Assembly (NCBI GenBank): GCA_937917025.1
Contig: CALFSF010000493.1
Span: 1-22,329, forward strand
DNA: 22,329 nt
Source of the DNA: an uncultured Paraburkholderia sp.
Lineage (GTDB): Bacteria; Pseudomonadota; Gammaproteobacteria; Burkholderiales; Burkholderiaceae
Direction: 5' to 3'
The notes beneath the pieces were generated by a model, which saw nothing but the letters and a program-made list of their open reading frames with translations, did not search any database and was not told where the DNA came from. How positions within the stretch are numbered: the first letter of the stretch is position 1; every line of letters begins with the position of its first letter. Both the position numbers and the translations under genes were made by a program. Positions 15,983 to 22,329 of the stretch are shown here, piece after piece.

Positions 15983-16630
15983 ATGAAATACATCACAGCC
16001 AAACGCGCGGGCTTCGTCAGTTGCCATGCATGCGGGCGCGTCGAACCGTGGCAGCAGTCAGCGCATCAGCAGTGCGGGCGCTGCGGCGCGACCCTGCACC
16101 GCCGCATCCCCGACAGCCTGATGCGCGTGTGGGCGCTCCTCATCGCCGCCGCGCTGCTCTATATTCCGGCGAACCTGCTGCCCGTCATGCATACGGCATC
16201 GCTGGTCGGCGCCGAGGATGACACGATCATGAGCGGCGTGGTCTACTTCTGGACCTCGGGCGACTGGCCGCTTGCCGTCATCGTGTTCATTGCCAGCATT
16301 CTGGTGCCGATGCTCAAGCTGAGCGTGCTCGCGCTGCTGACCATCACCGCGCAGCGCCGCTCGAAGTGGCGGCCCGAGCAGCGCACGAAGCTCTACCGGA
16401 TCGTCGAGCGGATCGGCCGCTGGTCGATGCTCGACGTGTTCGTCGTGACGCTGACGGTCGCGCTGGTCCGTTTCAAATCACTCGCGGTGATTACCGCCGG
16501 TCCGGGCGCGCTCGCGTTCGGCTCCGTGGTGATCCTCACGATGCTGGCCTCGATGCAGTTCGATCCGCGCCTCATCTGGGATTACGTCGATGAGCGCAAA
16601 GACAGAAAAACCACAGGGATCAAACCATGA
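15983..16630 (+). CDS. pqiA: PqiA half-protein 2
   Basis: A 215-residue homologue of the second PqiA half. It has a zinc ribbon (VSCHACGRVEP and QQCGRCGATLH), then four membrane segments beginning LMRVWALLIAAALLYIPANLLPVM, with the family's GDWPLAVIVFIASILVPMLK and MLDVFVVTLTVALVRF. It starts 7 bp after the first half, and its TGA overlaps the pqiB ATG (ATGA), which implies translational coupling. It probably forms a pair with half-protein 1 to do the job of fused PqiA. Confidence 0.88.
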   Translation: MKYITAKRAGFVSCHACGRVEPWQQSAHQQCGRCGATLHRRIPDSLMRVWALLIAAALLYIPANLLPVMHTASLVGAEDDTIMSGVVYFWTSGDWPLAVIVFIASILVPMLKLSVLALLTITAQRRSKWRPEQRTKLYRIVERIGRWSMLDVFVVTLTVALVRFKSLAVITAGPGALAFGSVVILTMLASMQFDPRLIWDYVDERKDRKTTGIKP

Positions 16631-18246
16631 ATAGTCCACAAGGGCCGAATCCGCCCCCCGAGCTGCCGGATCCCGAGATCGAGCCGCCGCGCCGCACCTG
16701 GCTGCCGTCGCTCGTCTGGGTGATTCCGCTGATCGCGGCGCTGATCGGCGTCGCGCTCGTCGTCAAGTCGGTCTCCGGCAAGGGGCCGACCATCACGATC
16801 AGCTTCTCGAGCGCCGAAGGGCTCGAGCCGGGCAAGACGCAGGTCAAGTACAAGGACGTCGACGTCGGCTCCGTGAAGACCATCAAGCTCGCGAAAAATC
16901 TCTCGCACGTGAGCGTCGAGGTACAGCTCACCAAGGAAGCCGAGGATTTCGCCGTGAAAGGCACGCGTTTCTGGGTCGTGAAGCCGCGCGTGGGCGCGAG
17001 CGGCGTGTCCGGATTGAGCACGCTGCTGTCGGGCGCGTACATCGGCGTCGACCCCGGGCGCACGGAAGACGCGCAGAAAGACTTCGTCGGGCTGGAGACG
17101 CCGCCGCCGATTACCGGCGACCAGAAAGGCCATCAGTTCACGCTGCGCGGCGAGTCGCTCGGCTCGATCGACATCGGTTCGCCGATCTATTACCGGCGCG
17201 TGCAGGTGGGCCAGGTCGTGGGCTTTTCGCTCGACAAGGACGGCACCGGCGTCACGATGCAGGTGTTCGTCAGCGCGCCGTTCGACCAGTACGTCGGCAC
17301 CAATACACGCTGGTGGCACGCGAGCGGCATCGACGTCCGGCTCGATTCGAGCGGCTTCAAGCTGAACACCCAGTCGCTCGCGACGCTGATCGTCGGCGGT
17401 CTGGCGTTCCAGTCGCCGCCGGGGCAGGCGGCCGGCGCGCAGGCGCCGAACAACATGACGTTCCGCCTCGGCTCCGACCAGGCCGACGCGATGCGTGATC
17501 CAGACGGCCAGCCGCTGCACGTGGTGATGAACTTCAACCAGTCGCTGCGCGGGCTGGCGGTGGGCGCGCCGATCGACTTCCGGGGCATCGTGCTCGGCGA
17601 GGTCACGGCCATCGGCATCGTCTACGATCCGAAGGCGCGCAACTTCAAGATGCCGGTGACGATCGACATCTATCCGGGACGTCTCTCGCGACGCGCGCAC
17701 GGCCCTGTTCCGGAGCCGGGCACCGCGGCCGGCCACGAGCTGCTGGAGCGGCTCGTCAAGCATGGTCTGCGCGGCCAGCTGCGGACAGGCAACCTGATCA
17801 CGAACCAGCTGTACATCGCGCTCGACATCTTCCCGAAAGCGCCGCCCGCGAAGATCGACGTCAACAGCGATCCGATGGAGTTGCCGACGATCCCGAACTC
17901 GCTCGACGAACTGCAGACCCAGGTCGCGGATATCGCGAAGAAGCTGGATGCGGTGCCGTTCGACCAGATCGGCAGCAACCTGAACACCGCGCTGAAGAAC
18001 GCCGACCAGCTGTTCAGGCGGCTCGACACCGAAGTCGTGCCGGAGGCGCGCGACACGCTGGCCGCCGCGAGGCAGACGTTCGGCTCGGCCGAAGCCACCT
18101 TGCAGCAGGATTCGCCGCTGCAATCGGACGTGCATCAGGCGCTGCAGGAACTGACGCGCACGCTGCAATCGCTGAACGCGCTGTCGGACTACCTTGAACG
18201 TCATCCGGAATCGCTGCTGCGTGGCAAAACAGGAGATAAACCATGA
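16627..18246 (+). CDS. pqiB: PqiB, MCE-domain lipid transport protein
   Basis: A 539-residue membrane-anchored periplasmic protein. One N-terminal helix (about 18-48, RTWLPSLVWVIPLIAALIGV) is followed by three MCE domains: about 50-140 (EGLEPGKTQVKYKDVDVG), 165-255 (DIGSPIYYRRVQVGQVVG) and 295-395 (GLAVGAPIDFRGIVLGEV). A long helical C-terminus (DELQTQVADIAKKL onward) matches the part that makes the needle-like tube in E. coli PqiB (546 aa). It probably bridges the two membranes and carries lipids. The ATG overlaps the previous stop and the TGA overlaps the next start. Confidence 0.94.
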   Translation: MNSPQGPNPPPELPDPEIEPPRRTWLPSLVWVIPLIAALIGVALVVKSVSGKGPTITISFSSAEGLEPGKTQVKYKDVDVGSVKTIKLAKNLSHVSVEVQLTKEAEDFAVKGTRFWVVKPRVGASGVSGLSTLLSGAYIGVDPGRTEDAQKDFVGLETPPPITGDQKGHQFTLRGESLGSIDIGSPIYYRRVQVGQVVGFSLDKDGTGVTMQVFVSAPFDQYVGTNTRWWHASGIDVRLDSSGFKLNTQSLATLIVGGLAFQSPPGQAAGAQAPNNMTFRLGSDQADAMRDPDGQPLHVVMNFNQSLRGLAVGAPIDFRGIVLGEVTAIGIVYDPKARNFKMPVTIDIYPGRLSRRAHGPVPEPGTAAGHELLERLVKHGLRGQLRTGNLITNQLYIALDIFPKAPPAKIDVNSDPMELPTIPNSLDELQTQVADIAKKLDAVPFDQIGSNLNTALKNADQLFRRLDTEVVPEARDTLAAARQTFGSAEATLQQDSPLQSDVHQALQELTRTLQSLNALSDYLERHPESLLRGKTGDKP

Positions 18247-19037
18247 TGTTCGCCCGGCTGTTTCATCCGGCGCGCGCCACTAGCCGTGCTGCTGTCCGTG
18301 CAGGCTTTCGCGCCGCTGCCCATGCAACTGGCCGCGCCAGCCTTCCGTCCGTCACGGCGGTGGCCGTGGCCGCCGGGGTGCTGGCGCTTGCGGGCTGCGC
18401 GTCGCCGGTGAGCCGCTTCTACACGCTCAATGCGACCGGCACGCCCGCGTCCACACGTCCCGCCGGCAGTCCGTCGATGCTGATCGAGGTGCCGCCCGTC
18501 GACGTGCCGCCGCAGGTCGCGAAATACCAGCTCGTGGTGCAGACGGGCCCGACGCAGGTTCAGGTGCTCGAACAGGAACGCTGGGCGTCGCTGCCGGGCG
18601 ACGAGATCCGCCGCGCGCTGTCGTCGGACCTCACGGCCCGGCTCGGCGCGATCGACGTCTACGGCACGCCGTATCCGGACGGCTCGCCGGTGTATCGCGT
18701 GAGCGTGAACGTGCAGCGCTTCGAGTCGTGGCCGGGCTCGCATGCGCTGATCGACGCCGTCTGGAGCGTGCGCGCGGTGCGCACGCAGGCAGTGCTGACC
18801 TGCCGCAGCGTCGTGAGCGAGCCGGTCACGGCCGGCTACGACGCGCTCGCCGAAGGCCATCGTCGCGCGGTGCAGGAAATCTCGACGGAAATCGCCGCGG
18901 GCGTGCAGGCGCTCGCCGCCGCGCCGCAGACGCGGGCGGCAATGCCCGCGAAGGGCGCGTCGTCGACCATGACGACCGGTGCGGGTGTGATCAAGGTGCC
19001 ATGTCCGACGCCTCAGGGAGCCGCGCCGGCTGCTTGA
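18243..19037 (+). CDS. pqiC: PqiC-type outer-membrane lipoprotein
   Basis: A 264-residue lipoprotein of the PqiC/YmbA (ABC-type auxiliary) family, thought to dock PqiB at the outer membrane. The lipobox is LALAGC with Cys52, then SPVSRFYTL, a family hallmark, and later PPVDVPPQVAKYQLV and WASLPGDEIRRAL. The ATG overlaps the pqiB stop (ATGA). Position 52 for the lipobox Cys is late: about 37 residues rich in Ala, Arg and His precede the hydrophobic part of the signal. A later start without ATG (GTG near 18361) would give a normal signal peptide and should be considered. The C-terminus is a low-complexity tail. Confidence 0.87.
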   Translation: MMFARLFHPARATSRAAVRAGFRAAAHATGRASLPSVTAVAVAAGVLALAGCASPVSRFYTLNATGTPASTRPAGSPSMLIEVPPVDVPPQVAKYQLVVQTGPTQVQVLEQERWASLPGDEIRRALSSDLTARLGAIDVYGTPYPDGSPVYRVSVNVQRFESWPGSHALIDAVWSVRAVRTQAVLTCRSVVSEPVTAGYDALAEGHRRAVQEISTEIAAGVQALAAAPQTRAAMPAKGASSTMTTGAGVIKVPCPTPQGAAPAA

Positions 19038-19057
19038 GGTGAGTGGCCAGACCGGCT

Positions 19058-19086
19058 GGCGGAGGCACCTGCCGGAAGCCTCCGCC
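19058..19086 (+). terminator. Hairpin after the pqi operon
   Basis: GGCGGAGGC (19058-19066) and GCCTCCGCC (19078-19086) form a 9-bp perfect stem with an 11-nt loop, 20 nt after the pqiC stop. No T-run follows, so it may end transcription weakly or only protect the message. The rest of the gap up to 19255 has a TACAAT -10-like hexamer at 19217 without a -35. Confidence 0.4.
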
Positions 19087-19255
19087 TGAAACGTCAGGCA
19101 TGGCGCGCCACAGGCGCGCGCATTGCTGCCGACGGCCGGACGCAACTGACCGCGCCGATCACGCGGCCTTACCTGCATGGCCGGCACGACGGCCATGAGT
19201 GCGTCCGCCGACCGCGTACAATACGGGCTTCCCTCCAGGCCTTCCGGCAACCTCA

Positions 19256-20554
19256 ATGTCCTTCGATTTTTTTGCTCCCTGCCCACGCGGCCTTGAAGCC
19301 GCGCTCGCGTCCGAACTCGCGGAGATCGGCGCGCGCCATCTGGACGGCGCCCCGTTCGCGCCCGGCGCGCAGGTCCCGGGCGGCGTGCACTTCCGTGGAG
19401 GATGGTCCGCCGGCATGGTCGCCAACCTGCATTCGCGGATCGCGAGCCGCGTGCTGCTGAAGATCGCCCACCGCCCGTATCGCAGCGAGCAGGACATCTA
19501 TGCGCTCGCGCTCGAACAGCGCTGGGAACAGTGGTTCTCCGCGAACGAAACGCTGCGCGTCGACGTCACGGCGATCAAGTCGCCGCTGCGCAGCCTCGAA
19601 TTCGCGACGCTGCGCGTCAAGGACGCGATCTGCGACCGTCTGCGCGAAAAGAGCGGCGCGCGTCCGAGCATCGATACGGCCGAGCCCGACGTGCGCGTAT
19701 TCGCGTTCCTCACCGCAACCGACTGCACGCTGTATCTCGACACGTCCGGCGATCCGCTCTTCAAGCGCGGCTGGCGGCTCGACAAGGGCGCCGCTCCCCT
19801 GCGCGAAAACCTCGCTGCCGGCATTCTGCGCCTGACGGGCTGGAGCGCCGGCACGCCGCTCTATGACCCGATGTGCGGCAGCGGCACGTTCCTCGCCGAA
19901 GCGGCGCAGGTCGCGCTGAACATCGCGCCGGGCGTCGAGCGCCGGTTTGGTTTCGAACGTCTGAAGCAGTACGACGCCAGCGCATGGCAGACGCTGAAAG
20001 TCGCCGCCGTCGAAGCCAAACGCGCCGCACGCGGCTCGCGCGCGGACCTGCAGATTTTCGGCAGCGACATCTCCGGCGACATGCTCGACAAGGCGCGCGC
20101 CAACTTCGAGCGCGCGGGTCTGAACGTGCCGCTCAAGCAGGTCGATGCGCGCGGCATGACGCCGCCTGTCGGCACGCCCGGCATCCTCGTCGCGAATCCG
20201 CCGTATGGCGAACGTATCGAGGTGCGCGGGCGCGGTCCGCGCGGCGAGGTGCGCGAAACCGGCCGCGAAAGCCGCGAGGACGAAGGCTTCAAACGCGTCC
20301 ACACCGATGCACCGGACAGCGAGTTCTTCAAGTCGTTCGGCGACGCGCTCAAGCAGCGCTTCACCGGCTGGCACGCGTTCGTTCTCACGTCGGATCGCAA
20401 GCTGCCCGGCCAGATGCGCCTGCGTGAATCGACGAAGACGCCGCTGTTCAACGGCGCGCTCGAATGCCGTCTGTTCCGCTTCGACCTGATTGCCGGCAGC
20501 GTGCGCCAGCGCCCGGCCGCCAATGCCGGCGATACCGCTGAAGGTCAGCGCTAG
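19256..20554 (+). CDS. rlmL: 23S rRNA (guanine-N2)-methyltransferase, RlmL-type (THUMP domain)
   Basis: A 432-residue SAM-dependent RNA methyltransferase. The N-terminus SFDFFAPCPRGLEAALASEL leads into a THUMP RNA-binding region (about 60-160). The methylase has motif I DPMCGSGTFLAEA (from Asp204) and the catalytic NPPYGER (from Asn314). It matches the N-terminal half of E. coli RlmL (702 aa, m2G2445) without the RlmK half. After NPPYGERIEVR there is a charged low-complexity insertion (about residues 323-343, rich in Arg, Gly, Glu). I chose the ATG at 19256 because homologues start there. The rRNA target is inferred from the family. Confidence 0.9.
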   Translation: MSFDFFAPCPRGLEAALASELAEIGARHLDGAPFAPGAQVPGGVHFRGGWSAGMVANLHSRIASRVLLKIAHRPYRSEQDIYALALEQRWEQWFSANETLRVDVTAIKSPLRSLEFATLRVKDAICDRLREKSGARPSIDTAEPDVRVFAFLTATDCTLYLDTSGDPLFKRGWRLDKGAAPLRENLAAGILRLTGWSAGTPLYDPMCGSGTFLAEAAQVALNIAPGVERRFGFERLKQYDASAWQTLKVAAVEAKRAARGSRADLQIFGSDISGDMLDKARANFERAGLNVPLKQVDARGMTPPVGTPGILVANPPYGERIEVRGRGPRGEVRETGRESREDEGFKRVHTDAPDSEFFKSFGDALKQRFTGWHAFVLTSDRKLPGQMRLRESTKTPLFNGALECRLFRFDLIAGSVRQRPAANAGDTAEGQR

Positions 20555-20592
20555 CGAGCTAGCCCCTTTCCGTTCAGGTACGCACCAGAACA

Positions 20593-20632
20593 ACGCGGCG
20601 ACGGGCATATGCCCCGTGCGCCGCGTTTTTTA
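20593..20632 (+). terminator. Rho-independent terminator of rlmL
   Basis: ACGCGGCG (20593-20600) pairs with CGCCGCGT (20619-20626), an inner palindrome GGGCATATGCCC extends the stem, and TTTTTTA follows at once. This is a textbook terminator about 40 nt after the gene. Confidence 0.92.
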
Positions 20633-20659
20633 TCGCCCCGAATATTCGCGGTCGCTCAA

Positions 20660-20687
20660 GGCTACTGACAGGACGATGTCAGTAGCC
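20660..20687. promoter_or_regulatory. 11-bp perfect inverted repeat before the VOC gene
   Basis: GGCTACTGACA (20660-20670), loop GGACGA, TGTCAGTAGCC (20677-20687). It lies 67 bp before the VOC gene start and after the rlmL terminator. No T-run follows. It could be an operator for a dimeric repressor or a hairpin in the leader RNA. Confidence 0.55.
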
Positions 20688-20754
20688 CGGCAGCACACTT
20701 CAGTCACGCCACCCGGCATGTTGCCCGGAGCGGCGCACTACCAAGGAGCGTGTC

Positions 20755-21138
20755 ATGTCAGCAGCTGATTCCCGCGTTATCGCCTGGTTTGAAATTCCGT
20801 CGACCGACTTCGATCGCGCGGTGCGTTTCTATGAGACCGTCCTCGGCAACCCGCTGCGCCGCGAAGATTTCGGCCAGCCGATCGCCATCTTCACCTATGG
20901 TGAGCAGGCGACGGGCGGTTGCGTGGTCGGCGGCACGTCGCTGAAGCCGTCGGCGGCCGGCACGATGGTGTATCTCAACGCCACGCCGAACGTGAACACC
21001 GTGCTCGCGCGCGTCGAGAAGGCCGGCGGCAAGGTGGAAGGCCCGGCCATCCAGCTGCCGAACGACATCGGCTACATCGCCTTCATCACCGATACCGAAG
21101 GCAACCGCATCGGCCTGCATTCGCAGCACAACGGCTAG
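20755..21138 (+). CDS. VOC-fold (glyoxalase/bleomycin-resistance superfamily) protein
   Basis: A 127-residue, probably cytosolic protein made of two beta-alpha-beta-beta-beta modules. The first module begins VIAWFEIPSTDFDRAVRFYETVLG and the second TMVYLNATPNVNTVLARVEKAGG, ending in the family's GYIAFITDTEGNRIGLHS. AGGAG lies 6 nt before the ATG. In glyoxalase I the first metal position is often His; here Trp-Phe-Glu occupies that strand, so a lyase function is not shown. The substrate is unknown. A WYL regulator follows 112 bp downstream on the same strand and may be linked to it. Confidence 0.88.
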   Translation: MSAADSRVIAWFEIPSTDFDRAVRFYETVLGNPLRREDFGQPIAIFTYGEQATGGCVVGGTSLKPSAAGTMVYLNATPNVNTVLARVEKAGGKVEGPAIQLPNDIGYIAFITDTEGNRIGLHSQHNG

Positions 21139-21250
21139 CGGATCGCGGAGCCGCGTAGCGGGCCCGATCCGGGAACGCGCGGAGCACGTGATGCGGCGCT
21201 ATCATCGCGGGGTCGTTTCCGCGCTGTTACCTCCACGCAGGACAACTCCG

Positions 21251-21937
21251 ATGACGCGTCGCGCCGACCGCCTTTTCCAGATCGCCGAACTGCTGCGCGG
21301 CCGCCGGCTGACGACCGCGCAGCAGCTGGCCGAATGGCTGAAGATCTCGCCGCGCACGGTGTATCGCGACGTGCGCGATCTGCAACTTTCCGGTGTGCCA
21401 ATCGAAGGCGAGCCCGGCATCGGCTACCGGCTCGCCCGCTCGGCCAGCCTGCCGCCGCTCACCTTCACCGCGGAGGAACTCGCCGCGCTCGCCGCCGGCG
21501 CGCGCATGCTCGAAACGTGGGGCGGCGCGAGCTTCGCATCGGGTGCGCGCGGCGCGCTCGCGAAGATCGCCTCCGCGATGCCCGCCGACAAGCGCGCGAC
21601 GCTCGAACGCGCGCCGTTCTTCGCACCATCGTTTCACGTCAAGGGGGACTTCCAGGAGAAGGTCGACACGCTCCATCGCGCGATCGACGATCATCGCGTG
21701 GTGAGCTTCGCCTACGTCGACCGGAACGAAGCCGCGACAGAGCGGCGCGTGTGGCCGCTCGGGCTCGTCTACTGGGGCGCGCGCTGGACGATCGGCGCGT
21801 GGTGCGAACTGCGCGAAGGGTTTCGCAACTTCGACGTCGAGCGCATGCGGGACGTCGCGTCGCATGAGGCGTTTCCGGATATGGAAGGCCGCAGGCTGGC
21901 GGATTTCATGCGGCATGTGGGAGCGAAGCCGCGGTGA
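21251..21937 (+). CDS. YafY-type transcriptional regulator (HTH plus WYL domain)
   Basis: A 228-residue DNA-binding protein. An N-terminal winged helix-turn-helix (residues about 1-60, RRLTTAQQLAEWLKISPRTVYRDVRDLQLSGVPIEG) is followed by a linker and a WYL domain (about 135-210) with RRVWPLGLVYWGARWTIGAWCELREGFRNFDVERM. WYL domains sense small ligands or nucleic acids. The ATG at 21251 starts the usual MTRRADRLFQI; AGG lies 9 nt upstream. An earlier in-frame start at 21188 adds residues without homology and is rejected. The VOC gene upstream is a plausible target. Confidence 0.9.
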   Translation: MTRRADRLFQIAELLRGRRLTTAQQLAEWLKISPRTVYRDVRDLQLSGVPIEGEPGIGYRLARSASLPPLTFTAEELAALAAGARMLETWGGASFASGARGALAKIASAMPADKRATLERAPFFAPSFHVKGDFQEKVDTLHRAIDDHRVVSFAYVDRNEAATERRVWPLGLVYWGARWTIGAWCELREGFRNFDVERMRDVASHEAFPDMEGRRLADFMRHVGAKPR

Positions 21938-21939
21938 AC

Positions 21940-21978
21940 CGGTTCGCGTCGCGAGTGCCTGAACCGCGACACGAACCG
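21940..21978. terminator. Hairpin between convergent regulator and pntB
   Basis: Two 14-nt arms (21940-21953 and 21965-21978) pair with a single mismatch around an 11-nt loop, in the 59-bp gap between two gene ends that face each other. No T-run is present, but place and stability suggest a shared terminator. Confidence 0.5.
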
Positions 21979-21996
21979 ACCGTTACGTCAAACGGC

Positions 21997-22329
21997 TTAC
22001 TCCACCGCCTTCACCATATCCTCGATCACCTTCTTCGCATCGCCGAAGACCATCATCGTCTTGTCCATGTAGAAGAGATCGTTGTCGAGCCCCGCATACC
22101 CCGCCGCCATCGAGCGTTTGTTGACGATGACCGTGCGCGCCTTGTAGGCCTCGATGATCGGCATGCCCGCGATCGGCGACTTCGGATCGTTCTTCGCCGC
22201 CGGATTCACGACGTCGTTCGCGCCGAGCACCAGCACCACGTCGACCTGGCCGAACTCGCCGTTGATGTCGTCCATTTCGAAGACCATGTCGTACGGCACT
22301 TCGGCTTCGGCCAGCAGCACGTTCATGTG
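21997..22329 (-). CDS. pntB: NAD(P) transhydrogenase subunit beta, C-terminal part
   Basis: The visible 110 residues are the end of the NADP-binding domain III of PntB, a proton-pumping inner-membrane enzyme that passes hydride between NADH and NADP. Signs are HMNVLLAEAEVPYD, DVVLVLGANDVVNPAA, DPKSPIAGMPIIEAYKA and KRSMAAGYAGLDN, all close to E. coli PntB. The frame is open at the right edge, so the start lies outside; the Met at 22326 is internal (the His before it belongs to the conserved GHMNVLLAEA). The stop is TAA at 21997-21999. Confidence 0.96.
   Translation of the reverse strand, partial: HMNVLLAEAEVPYDMVFEMDDINGEFGQVDVVLVLGANDVVNPAAKNDPKSPIAGMPIIEAYKARTVIVNKRSMAAGYAGLDNDLFYMDKTMMVFGDAKKVIEDMVKAVE

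Noticed and set aside
14302..16002. Minus-strand frame of 566 codons over pqiA and the intergenic region
   Set aside because: Its strongly charged sequence is the complement of pqiA; it continues out of frame through cytochrome b561, which has clear haem motifs in another frame.
16582..18204. Minus-strand frame of 540 codons over pqiB
   Set aside because: Mirror of the pqiB reading frame, Arg/Asp/His-rich; pqiB has three MCE domains.
19194..19222. Promoter for rlmL around TACAAT
   Set aside because: The -10 hexamer is good but no -35 lies at 16-18 nt, and no extended -10 is present.
19253..20608. Minus-strand frame of 451 codons over rlmL
   Set aside because: Antisense shadow, and it runs into the rlmL terminator.
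1..22329. CRISPR arrays, tRNA or rRNA genes, insertion sequences, phage attachment sites
   Set aside because: I looked for regular direct repeats, cloverleaf sequences, transposase-like frames and end repeats and saw none.

Overview
The window reads as a chromosomal segment of a GC-rich betaproteobacterium of the Burkholderia/Paraburkholderia type. This rests on strong GC bias at third codon positions, the queA-tgt-yajC-secD-secF order, an OxyR gene directly downstream of recG, and the family resemblance of each protein. No phage, transposase, CRISPR or tRNA gene is visible. Most of the window is core genome; the unusual material is in small details.

Left part (1-5350, minus strand): recG, oxyR, a short unrecognised ORF and a monofunctional catalase gene lie in that transcriptional order. 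The catalase frame is intact except for one in-frame amber codon (702-704) where the family normally has Gln. It would therefore yield only a 240-residue fragment without the haem-ligand tyrosine. Upstream sit a 44-bp palindromic region and a promoter with a poor -35, as expected for OxyR activation. A second palindrome overlaps the oxyR promoter.

Middle (5350-11520, plus strand): queA and tgt (queuosine tRNA modification) are followed by yajC, secD and secF (Sec translocon accessory complex). The block ends in a 15-bp perfect hairpin. A nested hairpin structure fills much of the yajC-secD gap.

Envelope block (11559-19086): an MFS symporter of the MHS type (minus) is followed by a minus-strand operon of cytochrome b561 and two YceI-like periplasmic proteins. 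A 409-bp gap separates this from a plus-strand operon of two PqiA half-proteins, PqiB (three MCE domains) and the lipoprotein PqiC, with translational overlaps between pqiA2/pqiB and pqiB/pqiC. The first operon suggests membrane redox or isoprenoid handling and the second lipid trafficking between the membranes.

Right part (19256-22329): a 23S rRNA methyltransferase of the RlmL type with a good terminator, a small VOC-fold protein preceded by an 11-bp perfect inverted repeat, a WYL-domain regulator, and the converging 3' end of pntB (transhydrogenase beta subunit), cut by the window edge.

I see no clearly new multi-gene system. The best leads are the amber-interrupted catalase with its putative OxyR-controlled leader ORF, a palindrome-bearing insertion inside RecG, the yajC-secD RNA structure, and the inverted repeat before the VOC gene.
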